This document shows, piece after piece, positions 7,843-16,301 of a DNA stretch of 64,000 nucleotides. How positions within the stretch are numbered: position 1 is the first letter of the stretch; each line of letters opens with the position of its first letter. Source of the DNA: Chloroflexi bacterium CFX6 (GTDB lineage: Bacteria > Chloroflexota > Anaerolineae > Anaerolineales > Villigracilaceae); NCBI GenBank assembly GCA_030263595.1, contig SZPG01000005.1, positions 35,787-99,786 on the forward strand. The letters run 5' to 3'. The translations under genes were made by a program, and so were the position numbers. The notes under the pieces were generated by a model that did no database searches, was not told the origin of the DNA, and worked only from the letters and a program-made list of their open reading frames with translations.

Positions 7843-9029
7843 ACGATTTCCTTTAGAAAACTTTTTCCAATGGGTTGTGGTTCAAGAGAAAACATCTCTG
7901 CCAGCGTGCCTGCGATGTCGGCTAGAGTTTCGCGGTCGCCGAGGTCCACGCCGTGTTTGATGTTGGGACCGAATGCCAGCAAAGGCACGTACTCACGCGA
8001 GTGATCGGTGCCGGGCGTCGTCGGGTCCACGCCGTGATCTCCGGTGACGATGACCAGATCGCCGGGTTTCAGGCGTCTTTGAATTTCGGGAATGTAACTG
8101 TCGAATTGCTCGAGCGCGTCGGCGTAACCGCGCGGGTCGTTGCGATGACCGTAGATCATATCGAACTCGATCAGGTTGACGAACATCAGGCCTTCGAAAT
8201 CCTCCTCCAGCAAATTCAACGTGACCTCGATGCTTTCCCTGTTGGTCAGCACGTGATTCTTCTTCGTGATGCCCCGGTGGTTGAAGATGTCGTCAATCTT
8301 GCCCACGGAGTACACGTCCCTGCCCGCGTCCACGAGTTTCTGCATCATGGTGGGATATTCGGGATCGCGCGGATAATCCTTTCGATGGTGCGTTCGTTTG
8401 AAATTCTCCGGCGAATCGCCCAAAAACGGGCGGGCGATGACGCGCCCGACTCCGTGCTCGCCTTGCAAAATGTCGCGGGCGATCCCGCACATCCTGTACA
8501 ACTCATTCAACGGAATCACTTCCTCGTGCGCGGCGATTTGGAACACGCTGTCCGCAGACGTATAAACGATGGGCTTGCCGCTCTGCACGTGTTCGACGCC
8601 CAACTCCTTGAGGATCTCGGTTCCCGAAGCGGGCTTGTTGCCAAGCACATCGCGCCCGATCGCCTTGCGGAACGGGTCGAGAACTTCGGGCGGAAAGCCG
8701 TTCGGATACGTCGGGAACGCAACAGGCAGGTAAACGCCCATCATCTCCCAGTGACCGATGACCGTATCCTTGCCCGCCGACTTCGGCTGGAATCTCCCGA
8801 ACGCGCCCTTCGCATTCGGGTTTTCAGGCACGCCCTGAATGGACGTGATGTTGCCCAAACCCAATTCGTACATGTTCGGCGCATTCAACCCGCCGATGGC
8901 GCGCGCCACGTTGCCAAGCGAGTTGCTTCCCACGTCGCCATAGGCCGCGGCATCCGGCGCTTCGCCCGCGCCCACGCCGTCCAACACGATCACGATCATG
9001 CGTTTGATCTTGTCCATGTTATTCTCCAA
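7839..9029 (-). CDS. deoB: Phosphopentomutase
   Basis: 396 residues, normal length. It contains the AlkP-fold metal motif IVIVLDGVGAGEAPDA (Asp about 17), GDVGSNSLGN, the segment KSAGKDTVIGHWEMMG whose Thr (about 89) aligns with the phosphorylated active-site Thr, and the late VTGDHGVDPTTPGTDHSREY metal motif. It interconverts ribose-1-P and ribose-5-P (and deoxy forms) in nucleoside salvage. Its presence inside a glycan locus is unusual, and it overlaps the upstream membrane GT-C gene by 11 nt. Translation could begin at ATG 9029 or at the ATG four codons later. The fold places it near the other AlkP proteins, but the motifs here are specific to DeoB. Confidence 0.93.
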   Translation of the reverse strand: MENNMDKIKRMIVIVLDGVGAGEAPDAAAYGDVGSNSLGNVARAIGGLNAPNMYELGLGNITSIQGVPENPNAKGAFGRFQPKSAGKDTVIGHWEMMGVYLPVAFPTYPNGFPPEVLDPFRKAIGRDVLGNKPASGTEILKELGVEHVQSGKPIVYTSADSVFQIAAHEEVIPLNELYRMCGIARDILQGEHGVGRVIARPFLGDSPENFKRTHHRKDYPRDPEYPTMMQKLVDAGRDVYSVGKIDDIFNHRGITKKNHVLTNRESIEVTLNLLEEDFEGLMFVNLIEFDMIYGHRNDPRGYADALEQFDSYIPEIQRRLKPGDLVIVTGDHGVDPTTPGTDHSREYVPLLAFGPNIKHGVDLGDRETLADIAGTLAEMFSLEPQPIGKSFLKEIV

Positions 9030-10365
9030 CCTTGATGAGACGCTGCACGGCGGGAAACTTCACGGAGAGCCGCCCCGCGACATCATACAACGCAAGCCCG
9101 GCGAACGGGATCAGCGTCGCGTCCACCGGCAGGCGGTAGCGGATCAACGTCCACGTGAGGATGTGGACGCCCGAATAGACCAGCGCGAACAGGATCAGGA
9201 GTCCCTGCGGGGAGACGAGGAGGTTCATAAAGGAGGATGTTTTCCTGATTCCCAAAAACAATCCATACAACATGAACGGCAGGAAGAGTCCGAAACTGCC
9301 GATGCGCGAGAGGTTGCTCAATGTACTTGACTCGGGCGAGTACCAGAACATGAAGTACGGCGGGATGCGGCTCAACGACAACAGGACGTAACGCTTCGGG
9401 TCCTGGACCACGAACTGGATCCCGCGTCCAAGCAGTTCGCTATCCAAAGCCGCTTCGTCCAAATGACGAACCTCCCCGGGAATCATGGCTTGATAGTCGG
9501 AGGTCGGCAGGATCGGGATGAACTTCGTCTCATAGACGGGATGGTTGCCCCAGAAGAAGGCATACCCGGAGTTCGTGTTGAGCAAAACAAAACGATGAAA
9601 ACGCGAATAGTTGTAAAGCGTGATCGGGAGGATGAAGAGAACGATCAGGGCGAAGGATAAAGCCGTCGAAACGATGGGCAATTTCCGGGTAAGGCGGAAG
9701 CGGGCGATCCAGATCCAAAGGAATAAAAACGGAACGAACAAAAGAAAAACCTGTCGCAGTGTGACCGTAAGTCCGATGGAAATTCCAAGCGCGACGCCGA
9801 GTTTGAGGTCGGGTTTTTGGTCCCGATCATCCGCCAACTGCATCGCGAAGAACAGGCTGAACAAAATGCCCGTGATGTAGAACGGTTCGGTCATCAACGC
9901 CGCGCTGTAATAGACATAATAGATGTAAATGGATGTGACCGCGGCGGCGACGAGACCGACACTCCTGCCGAAGACTTTTTCGCCGATGCGATACGCGACG
10001 TACGGATGCAGGATGCCGACGATGACCGCCTGCAAAATCCGCGCCGCAATCGGGTAAACGCCGAAGAGGGAGTATGTGGCGGTGAGATAAAGCGTGTATG
10101 GGAAGGACCAATGCGCTGTGGGTTCGCCCGCGCGGGTGATGGGCCACCATAATTCGCCGAACGTGAAGCCATGACCGCCCAGCACGCGCAAGGCAAGGTT
10201 GTGATACGAGACCTGGTCGAAGATGCCGGGCAGTTCCACCACCTGGTTGCCCATCAGGAGCGCGACCGCGAGCCGCAGGAACACAGAGACGAAAATAATC
10301 GCCGTCAAGGGTTGTGCCTTGATGCGATTCAAGAAGTTGGCGCGGGGTTGACTCTCTCTGCTCAT
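9019..10365 (-). CDS. Polytopic GT-C-type membrane glycosyltransferase (GT39/PMT-like)
   Basis: 448 residues with roughly ten hydrophobic segments, for example TAIIFVSVFLRLAVALLM near residue 20 and LLILFALVYSGVHILTWTLI near 400. The first periplasmic loop contains FDQVSYHNLALRVLGGHGF, with the acidic residue just after the first helix that is typical of GT-C enzymes, and ALMTEPFYI after helix 4. Known for the family: transfer of sugars from polyprenyl-phosphate donors on the outer face of the membrane. I infer a role in lipid-linked glycan or protein glycosylation. It overlaps deoB by 11 nt at its 3' end. Confidence 0.78.
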   Translation of the reverse strand: MSRESQPRANFLNRIKAQPLTAIIFVSVFLRLAVALLMGNQVVELPGIFDQVSYHNLALRVLGGHGFTFGELWWPITRAGEPTAHWSFPYTLYLTATYSLFGVYPIAARILQAVIVGILHPYVAYRIGEKVFGRSVGLVAAAVTSIYIYYVYYSAALMTEPFYITGILFSLFFAMQLADDRDQKPDLKLGVALGISIGLTVTLRQVFLLFVPFLFLWIWIARFRLTRKLPIVSTALSFALIVLFILPITLYNYSRFHRFVLLNTNSGYAFFWGNHPVYETKFIPILPTSDYQAMIPGEVRHLDEAALDSELLGRGIQFVVQDPKRYVLLSLSRIPPYFMFWYSPESSTLSNLSRIGSFGLFLPFMLYGLFLGIRKTSSFMNLLVSPQGLLILFALVYSGVHILTWTLIRYRLPVDATLIPFAGLALYDVAGRLSVKFPAVQRLIKVGE

Positions 10366-10370
10366 GAATT

Positions 10371-10590
10371 CTTTTATGCGTACTCGGCGCTCTTCTACGC
10401 GGCGTTGCGTATCCGATGGACGTTAGAGAACGTCCGCTACACGGCTTTTATGCGTACTCGGCGCTCTTCTACGCGGCGCTGCGTATTCGGTGGACGTTAG
10501 AGAACGTCCGCTACACGGCTTTTATGCGTACTCGGCGCTCTTCTACGCGGCGTTGCGTATCCGATGGACGTTAGAGAACGTCCGCTACGC
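10371..10590. repeat. 74-bp tandem repeat, three copies
   Basis: Units start at 10371, 10445 and 10519, each with CTTTTATGCGTACTCGGCGC near the start and the perfect hairpin GGACGTT-AGAG-AACGTCC near the end; the third copy is cut at about 10590. Differences between copies are only a few bases. The array separates two glycosyltransferase genes. Its last bases encode the final Ala and the TAG stop of the downstream-facing GT4 gene. Repeats are contiguous, so it is not a CRISPR. Confidence 0.9.
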
Positions 10591-11817
10591 TGCCTCGTAA
10601 ATCGGTCTCATGGCAGATAACACAGCCTGCCAATCGTACCGGCTCGCCGCCAGTTCTCTTCCGTTGGTCGCCAGTTTTTCCTGCAACGAAGCGTTTTGCA
10701 AAAGTGCGATTGTGCGGTCGGCAAAATCAGCAGGCGTATCCGCAACGAGAACATCGTGGTCCGGCGTCCCGCGGATGCCTTCCAGCCCGACGGTGGTCGT
10801 GACAACAGGCATGGCGTACGCAAACGCTTCGAGAATGCGGACCCGCATCCCGCCGCCCGCCCGCACCGGCACCACCATCAACGCGCTCTGCTCGAGATAC
10901 GGGCGGAGGTCGTCCACATAGCCTGTCACTTCGACGACGCCCGGATTCCGTTCCGCCAGTTCGATAAAATCCTGCGGCGGATTCTTGCCGATGATGGTCA
11001 GGGTCGCATCCGGCACGCGCTCCTTCACCAGCGGAAACGCCTCGTTGAAGAACCAGCGAATGCCGTCCGCGTTGGGCGGGTAGTGCAGCGTGCCAAGCGT
11101 GACGATGTTCTTCGAGCCGACCTTGCGATTGACCGGACGAAGTTTCTCCGTATCCACCGCGATGGGGATGACCGTGATGGGCGCCTCATGTCCGTCGTTG
11201 CGTCCGTTCGAAGAGCGCAGCGCTTCTTCAAGAAGGTTTCGGTCAATATCGGTTACAGCCAGCACGCGATCCACCGTCCGCAGGAGCCAGCCTTCGTACC
11301 GTTTGACGCGCTTCGCTTCCACTGCAAGGATGGGCTTGAGGAACCAGCGCGCGTTCTCCTGCATCCGCTGCACGATCGTCCACACCGCGTTGTGCGCATC
11401 AAAGACGACCTTCGGCTTTTTGTCCGGGAACGCAGACGCCCCCCGGATCGCGAACTGCGCCATCGTCAACTGGTCGGCGTGAATGAACTGGAAATCGTTC
11501 TCCCGAACCAGCCGGTTCACCGTCTCCTGCATCGGGCGGAGGTCGTCGCGTTCGATCAGGAACGGACGACCCGTGAAATAACTCCGCATCATGTAAAGGG
11601 CGTCCGCAATACGCGACCTTCGGATCGGCACGGCATGGACCGCTTCACATATTTCCTGCAATGCAGGGATGTGTTGCACTTCTTCTGGACGAACAAACGA
11701 TACGAGGGTTACAGAATGTCCCTGCCCCGCGAGGGCGCGGATGACGTGATAAGTCTTTACCTTCGGTCCCGCATCGGGAGGAAAGGGAACGATCTGCGTC
11801 AGGAAGAGGATTTTCAT
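10585..11817 (-). CDS. GT4 family glycosyltransferase
   Basis: 410 residues with a GT-B fold. The N-terminus KILFLTQIVPFPPDAGPKVK and the PEP-CTERM-like 'sugar transferase' layout resemble the paralogue at 15135-16301. The acceptor domain comes first; the donor domain contains IVTLGTLHYPPNADGIRWF, PDATLTIIGKNPPQ and VPVRAGGGMRVRILEAFAYAMPVVTTT, with the donor-contacting Glu in ILEAFAYAMP. The predicted location is the cytosolic membrane face, adding a sugar to a growing lipid-linked chain. Donor and acceptor are unknown. The stop codon lies within a tandem repeat, so the final residues (EAA) are repeat-derived. Confidence 0.88.
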   Translation of the reverse strand: MKILFLTQIVPFPPDAGPKVKTYHVIRALAGQGHSVTLVSFVRPEEVQHIPALQEICEAVHAVPIRRSRIADALYMMRSYFTGRPFLIERDDLRPMQETVNRLVRENDFQFIHADQLTMAQFAIRGASAFPDKKPKVVFDAHNAVWTIVQRMQENARWFLKPILAVEAKRVKRYEGWLLRTVDRVLAVTDIDRNLLEEALRSSNGRNDGHEAPITVIPIAVDTEKLRPVNRKVGSKNIVTLGTLHYPPNADGIRWFFNEAFPLVKERVPDATLTIIGKNPPQDFIELAERNPGVVEVTGYVDDLRPYLEQSALMVVPVRAGGGMRVRILEAFAYAMPVVTTTVGLEGIRGTPDHDVLVADTPADFADRTIALLQNASLQEKLATNGRELAASRYDWQAVLSAMRPIYEAA

Positions 11818-11829
11818 GGCGGAATTAAA

Positions 11830-11908
11830 TTTTCAGCCACAGATGTTCGCGGATTCGCACGAGGGTACAACCATCCGTGAAAATCCGTGTAATCCGTGGC
11901 TGAGAAAA
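11830..11908. repeat. Inverted-repeat element of the 'ATCCGTGTAATCCGTGGC' type
   Basis: TTTTCAGCCACAGATG on the left faces ATCCGTGGCTGAGAAAA on the right, with ATCCGTGAAAATCCGTGTAA between. The 90-bp gap between a GT4 and a GT2 gene consists almost entirely of it. Repeats worded this way are common in many bacterial genomes. The paired ends could also act as a transcription attenuator. Confidence 0.65.
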
Positions 11909-12865
11909 CTATTTCAGGTTAAGACACAATCCCATCACGTCCAGGTTCGAGCGCAATTCCTTCTTCGCCTGGTCGTTGCGGCTGGGGATCAAAAATCCAA
12001 CGCACCAGACCAGCAGTTTCAACAGGCTCATCACAAAGAACATCGCGCGCAGCAGGAATGTCTTGAAGAAACCATAGTTCTTTTTATAGAACATCATCTT
12101 GCCGCGATACACCATCCTGCGCCGCTTCCAGCGATCCATGCTGCGACCGCCGAAATGGATGATCGAGGAATTCGGCAGGAAGACCACCTTCCAGCCCGCT
12201 TTGTTCAGGCGATATTGCAAATCCGCCTCATCGCCATAGATGAAATAACCCTCGTCGAGCAAGCCCACCCGATCCAGCGCGGCGCGGCGCACCAGCAGGC
12301 ACGCCGAACTCATCCAGCCGGTCTCCTTGATCTCGTTCGAATCGCCGTGCGACGGATAACCGGGCCACAACATCTCTCCGATGTGCGTCACGATCAGGAA
12401 CTCCTCCAGCAGGGTCGAGAACGGCGCATATCCCGACTGAAAGGAACCGTCGGGGTTCAACAACTTCCCCGCCGCCGCGCCAGCCTCGGGGTGCGCATCC
12501 AGGTATTCCACCAACACATCCAGCGCCGGTCCGTTCACGAGCGTGTCGTTGTTCAACAACAACGCGTAACGTCCGCTCGTCGCTTCGATGCCCTGGTTGC
12601 TTGCCTTCCCCAGCCCCACATTGCCCGCGTTCTGGATCAACTTCACCTGCGGATACTTCTCCGCCAGCATTTGTTGACTTCCGTCCGTCGAACCGTTGTC
12701 CACCACCACCACGTCGAACAAACTCTTCAGCCCGCCCTCGTACAGGGACTTCAAACACGGATCGAGATACGCCTTGTTGTTCCAGCATACCAGCACAATG
12801 GACATATCCACGACCGATGCATCGCTTCTTTTCCCGACTTCAGCCTGGGTCGCTGTTCCCATCAT
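11909..12865 (-). CDS. GT2 family glycosyltransferase (rhamnosyltransferase-like)
   Basis: 318 residues. The GT-A core starts at about residue 21 with MSIVLVCWNNKAYLDPCLKS, then VVVDNGSTDGS, the DxD-equivalent YALLLNNDTLV, and YFIYGDEADLQYRLNKAGWK with the acidic catalytic pair. VVFLPNSSIIHFGGRSM is typical of Rfb/Wbb-type rhamnosyltransferase-like enzymes. A hydrophobic C-terminal helix (FFVMSLLKLLVWCVGFLIP) should hold it at the membrane. ATG 12865 is chosen because GGGAGGAG lies 8 nt upstream, within the stop region of the preceding nucleotidyltransferase gene, so the two are coupled. Donor sugar is not determinable. Confidence 0.88.
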   Translation of the reverse strand: MMGTATQAEVGKRSDASVVDMSIVLVCWNNKAYLDPCLKSLYEGGLKSLFDVVVVDNGSTDGSQQMLAEKYPQVKLIQNAGNVGLGKASNQGIEATSGRYALLLNNDTLVNGPALDVLVEYLDAHPEAGAAAGKLLNPDGSFQSGYAPFSTLLEEFLIVTHIGEMLWPGYPSHGDSNEIKETGWMSSACLLVRRAALDRVGLLDEGYFIYGDEADLQYRLNKAGWKVVFLPNSSIIHFGGRSMDRWKRRRMVYRGKMMFYKKNYGFFKTFLLRAMFFVMSLLKLLVWCVGFLIPSRNDQAKKELRSNLDVMGLCLNLK

Positions 12866-12868
12866 CTT

Positions 12869-13618
12869 TTACTCCTCCCGATACTTTCTATCCAGATCGG
12901 CGATCTCCTCGTAAGTCCCAAGGTCAATGTACGTTCCGTCCTTCACATGGACTCCCCTGAATCTCATCCCCATCGCGATGGCGTCGTTCATGATCTTCGC
13001 AAAATCGGAGACGCCTTCCTCGAACACGCACTGGCGCAAATACTCGGTAAACTTCGGACGCCAGATGATGCACCCCCACATCTCGGTCAGATCGGTCTGC
13101 TTCGGTTTGTCAACGATCTCGAGGACGCGGTGGTTCCCGTCCATGCGCACCATGCCGAACTTTTCAGGGCGCTCTGTAGTGAACATGCCGAAGATGACGT
13201 CGTCTTCCGGGGTCGCGGCTTCATAGACCCGTTTGAACACATCGTTGGGCTTCATCAGCGTATCCGCCATGCCGAAGAAAACGGTCTTCCCCTTGACGAG
13301 GTGATACGCCGCGTCGAGCGCGTGCGCCAGCCCGGGCGAAGTGGACTTGGTCTTCCCCTCCACCACCTCCTGCACCACGTAACTGATGTCGCAGCCGAAG
13401 CGCATCCCGCTCCCGAAGTAGCCCATCAACTGATGCTTGGTCTCGTTGACCACAAAGACGATGTGCTTCAACCCGGCGTTCGTCAGGTTGTCCACCACGA
13501 ACTGCGAAATGGGCTTGTAGTGATTATTGCGAATGACGGGATACAATTCCTTCGGGTACGGCAAACCCAAACGAACGCCTTTCCCCGCCGCGGGGATCAA
13601 ACCGATCAACTCCTCCAT
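12869..13618 (-). CDS. Sugar-1-phosphate nucleotidyltransferase (RfbA/GalU-like)
   Basis: 249 residues. The N-terminal signature LIPAAGKGVRLGLPYPKELYPV is the nucleotide-binding loop of sugar nucleotidyltransferases. VFFGMADTLMKPNDVF carries the metal-binding Asp and FGMVRMDGNHRVLEIVDKP the product-binding region. It should make an NDP-sugar from a sugar-1-phosphate. The closest match by eye is the glucose-1-phosphate thymidylyl/uridylyltransferase group. GDP-heptose synthesis (HddC) cannot be excluded, since the locus has heptose genes and no other nucleotidyltransferase. A GAGAGG ribosome site precedes ATG 13618. Confidence 0.82.
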   Translation of the reverse strand: MEELIGLIPAAGKGVRLGLPYPKELYPVIRNNHYKPISQFVVDNLTNAGLKHIVFVVNETKHQLMGYFGSGMRFGCDISYVVQEVVEGKTKSTSPGLAHALDAAYHLVKGKTVFFGMADTLMKPNDVFKRVYEAATPEDDVIFGMFTTERPEKFGMVRMDGNHRVLEIVDKPKQTDLTEMWGCIIWRPKFTEYLRQCVFEEGVSDFAKIMNDAIAMGMRFRGVHVKDGTYIDLGTYEEIADLDRKYREE

Positions 13619-13676
13619 AACGACCTCTCTTTGAATTGGTGTGTGTTTGCAGGAAAGATGGAATCCTGCCCTGCAT

Positions 13677-15113
13677 CTATTTCAGGGGACCCGGTCCCTG
13701 TTCCCTCGAATCGACCGGAGCCGTCTTCTGGTTCACGAGGTAGATCTGCTCGAGGCTGATCAACCCGCCGAAGAAGATCCACGGCAGGACGCTGGCGCGC
13801 ACGCCGTCCAGCCCGATGTTGTAGGCGAACGGCAGCAGCCAGTCCACCAGGAACGCCGCCATCAGCGAACCGAACACCCCGGCAAAGACGCCGTAGGCGT
13901 ATGCCTTCGCGAATCCTTCGGGCAGTTGGTTCATCAATCTGTATGCCAGGCGTCCGACCTCGAACAGGATCCACAGGAAGCACGCCAGCCCCAGGATGCC
14001 GGTCTGGGCGATGATGTCCACGAACTGGCTGTGAGAGTTGAACTTGATGGAATAGCCGCGTATGCTGAATATCTTCGCATACCAGTAATAGTTCGAGAAC
14101 CCAAGCCCGATGATCGGACTGACGCGGGCGATGTCCAGGACCACGATCCAGGCGTCCACGCGCGTGCCCCAACTATACTGGTCGGTGGAGATCAGGTCCT
14201 GCGCCAGGTAGATCGCAACCGCCGCCACGAACGGGATGAAGAACGGCACCACTTTCCTGAACTTCCATCCCGCCAGGACCGCCGCCGTCACCCCCGCAGG
14301 CACCCAGCCGGATTTCCAGTCACTCTGCTGGACGAGGGCAACGAAGAAGGTCAAAGCGACGACCCCGTACAAAACGGCGCGGGCGCGCAGGGTAAGGTGG
14401 TTGTTGTAGATCGCCTGGCTCAACGGAAGCGCGACCAGCCACAACCAGAACATGCTGTTGGCATACACGCCGTGCGCGTAAATACGGTCCACGACATCCA
14501 GATGAAGGGTGCGCCCAAGCACGTAGATAAATCCCAGCCCGATGAACGCCCAGACGATGATCTTGAGCCACTTGACCTCCTGGATCACGTTCGCGGTCAT
14601 GATCATGGCAAGCACCAGGAAGAAGTAGATGGCAAACCCGCCGATCTGCGCGTCAATGGGCGCCTGGTTGGCGAAGATGAACCAGGGGATCTGTCCCATT
14701 GCAAAGGCGACGACGCACACGATCAGCATGTAACCCGCCGGGCGGATGGGACGCGACTTCACGAACTCGAATTTGCGTCTGACCACGAACATGTCCATCA
14801 GCCACAGGACGGTCATCAGGATCAGGGTCAGGATGGAGGCGTTGAATCCGCCGGGTCCTTTGACGGGGACGAACATCCCGCCCAGGAAGAGCAGGAGGAA
14901 CCCCAGGTTGGGATAGCGCAACAGGGCAAGGAAACCGGCCGTCCCCGCCACCGCGCCAGCCAGCGCCATCAGAACCGTCATGGACCCCCAATACGCGGCG
15001 GCGACGCTGATCAACACGACAGCCAGGATGATCCCGTACTGGATCCACCTCATGCTGATGATGATGCGGCGGTCTATGATGGAGAATATCTTCAGGTGAA
15101 AATCAACGTTCAT
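13677..15113 (-). CDS. O-antigen ligase/polymerase family membrane protein (first of two)
   Basis: About 478 residues with ten or more hydrophobic helices. A large periplasmic region contains RVDAWIVVLDIARVSPIIGLG followed by KFNSHSQFVDIIAQTGILGL, the conserved 'H(S/N)xxxxxxxxxGxxGL' of the Wzy/WaaL superfamily. Known role: polymerising or transferring lipid-linked oligosaccharide on the outer membrane face. I chose ATG 15113 (MNVDFHLK); the frame extends to a TTG at 15134 that abuts the upstream stop, and ATG 15053 is a further option. A second member is encoded at 35086-36882. Confidence 0.85.
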   Translation of the reverse strand: MNVDFHLKIFSIIDRRIIISMRWIQYGIILAVVLISVAAAYWGSMTVLMALAGAVAGTAGFLALLRYPNLGFLLLFLGGMFVPVKGPGGFNASILTLILMTVLWLMDMFVVRRKFEFVKSRPIRPAGYMLIVCVVAFAMGQIPWFIFANQAPIDAQIGGFAIYFFLVLAMIMTANVIQEVKWLKIIVWAFIGLGFIYVLGRTLHLDVVDRIYAHGVYANSMFWLWLVALPLSQAIYNNHLTLRARAVLYGVVALTFFVALVQQSDWKSGWVPAGVTAAVLAGWKFRKVVPFFIPFVAAVAIYLAQDLISTDQYSWGTRVDAWIVVLDIARVSPIIGLGFSNYYWYAKIFSIRGYSIKFNSHSQFVDIIAQTGILGLACFLWILFEVGRLAYRLMNQLPEGFAKAYAYGVFAGVFGSLMAAFLVDWLLPFAYNIGLDGVRASVLPWIFFGGLISLEQIYLVNQKTAPVDSREQGPGPLK

Positions 15114-15134
15114 GGCGCACAAGACCTGCGGCAA

Positions 15135-16301
15135 TTATCGCCGAAAGACCTCATTCATCAACCTCGAATAATCGGCAAACGCCCTCCCCCAATTGTACTT
15201 TTCCTCCACCAGCAGGCTGGCGTTCCCAGCCAGGCGGCGGCGCAGTTTTTCATCCGTCAACAATCTTATAACACAATCCGCAAATTGCGCGGGCGAATCC
15301 GCCAGGAGCAGATGTTCCCCGTCCGCCGCGTCCAACCCCTCCGCCCCCTTCGACGTGGCGACCACAGGCGTTCCGAGCGCCATCGCCTCGAGGATCTTCA
15401 GGCGCGTCCCGCCCCCGCTCAGAAGCGGCGCGAGGCTGATCGCGCCGGAGGCGATCAGCGGCTTGACGTCCTCCACGAAACCAGCCAAGGTGATATTTCT
15501 GGAGGGCGGCAGGGGAAGGTTCGCGTGATCGCCTGTGACGATCAAATGCGCGTCGGGCGCCTTCTCCAGGATCAACGGGAAGACTTCGCCCACGAACCAG
15601 GACATCGCCTCGTAATTTGCGTCGTACGTGAACGAACCCGTGAAGATCAAAGTGTTCGTTTTTTTCTCCACCTTGACGCTGCCGTATTCCTCCATGTTCA
15701 GGCAGTTCGGAATGACCTCCACCGCTCCGGCGAAGCGCGGAAAGTTTCGCGCGAGCAGTTGACCTTCCCGTTCGGAGACGACCGTGCAAGCCCGGAAAGA
15801 GTCGAGGAGTTGGGAAAGGTACAGGCGGAGTTTGAACCAGGTCAGGGCGTGTCTGACGCGCATCCTTCCCTCCGCAGAAAAAGCCCGGTCGTGGAACAAT
15901 CCGATCTCGAACTCCTCGAAGACCGCAGGGACATTTTTGAAATGTGGATAATACGCCGCCATCTGCAGCTGCGAGGCGATGACCAGGTCGTATTGTTCTT
16001 CGTTCAGCGTTTCTGTGATCGCCCCCGCCATTTCGGGAGAGAAGGTATCCACGATGGAACGCGGCTCGAGGCTGAACGCCGCGAGGCGGGCGCGGATATT
16101 GTTGGGGTCGAACTCACGCCACGGGACGACCCTGACCTTCGAGCAGATCTTTTTGACCTCGGGCGCTTCGGGCTGATCCGCAAAACTGAGCAGGGTCAGG
16201 CTGTGACGTTGACCCAGTCCGCGCAGCAGGTTGTAGATGCGGATCTTCGAGCCGTTGTTCATCGGGTAGGGGAACCAGCGCGAGAGAAAGAGAATCTTCA
16301 T
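15135..16301 (-). CDS. GT4 family glycosyltransferase
   Basis: 388 residues. The N-terminus KILFLSRWFPYPMNNGSKIR closely resembles the GT4 protein at 10585-11817, so the two are paralogues. Donor domain motifs are TLIFTGSFTYDANYEAMSWF, PDAHLIVTGDHANLP and APLLSGGGTRLKILEAMALGTPVVATSKG. The Glu of LKILEAMALG is the donor-sugar contact of this family. It overlaps the upstream GT4 gene by 4 nt and is followed directly by the ligase/polymerase. It is predicted to act on lipid-linked intermediates at the inner membrane face. Sugar specificity is unknown. Confidence 0.88.
   Translation of the reverse strand: MKILFLSRWFPYPMNNGSKIRIYNLLRGLGQRHSLTLLSFADQPEAPEVKKICSKVRVVPWREFDPNNIRARLAAFSLEPRSIVDTFSPEMAGAITETLNEEQYDLVIASQLQMAAYYPHFKNVPAVFEEFEIGLFHDRAFSAEGRMRVRHALTWFKLRLYLSQLLDSFRACTVVSEREGQLLARNFPRFAGAVEVIPNCLNMEEYGSVKVEKKTNTLIFTGSFTYDANYEAMSWFVGEVFPLILEKAPDAHLIVTGDHANLPLPPSRNITLAGFVEDVKPLIASGAISLAPLLSGGGTRLKILEAMALGTPVVATSKGAEGLDAADGEHLLLADSPAQFADCVIRLLTDEKLRRRLAGNASLLVEEKYNWGRAFADYSRLMNEVFRR

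Noticed and set aside
10371..10590. Possible CRISPR array
   Set aside because: Repeats are directly adjacent with a constant 74-bp period and no variable spacers, and no cas gene is in the window.
11816..13759. 647-codon plus-strand open frame
   Set aside because: It lies opposite the GT2 and nucleotidyltransferase genes, which carry diagnostic motifs; there is no promoter, ribosome site or recognisable domain for the plus-strand frame.
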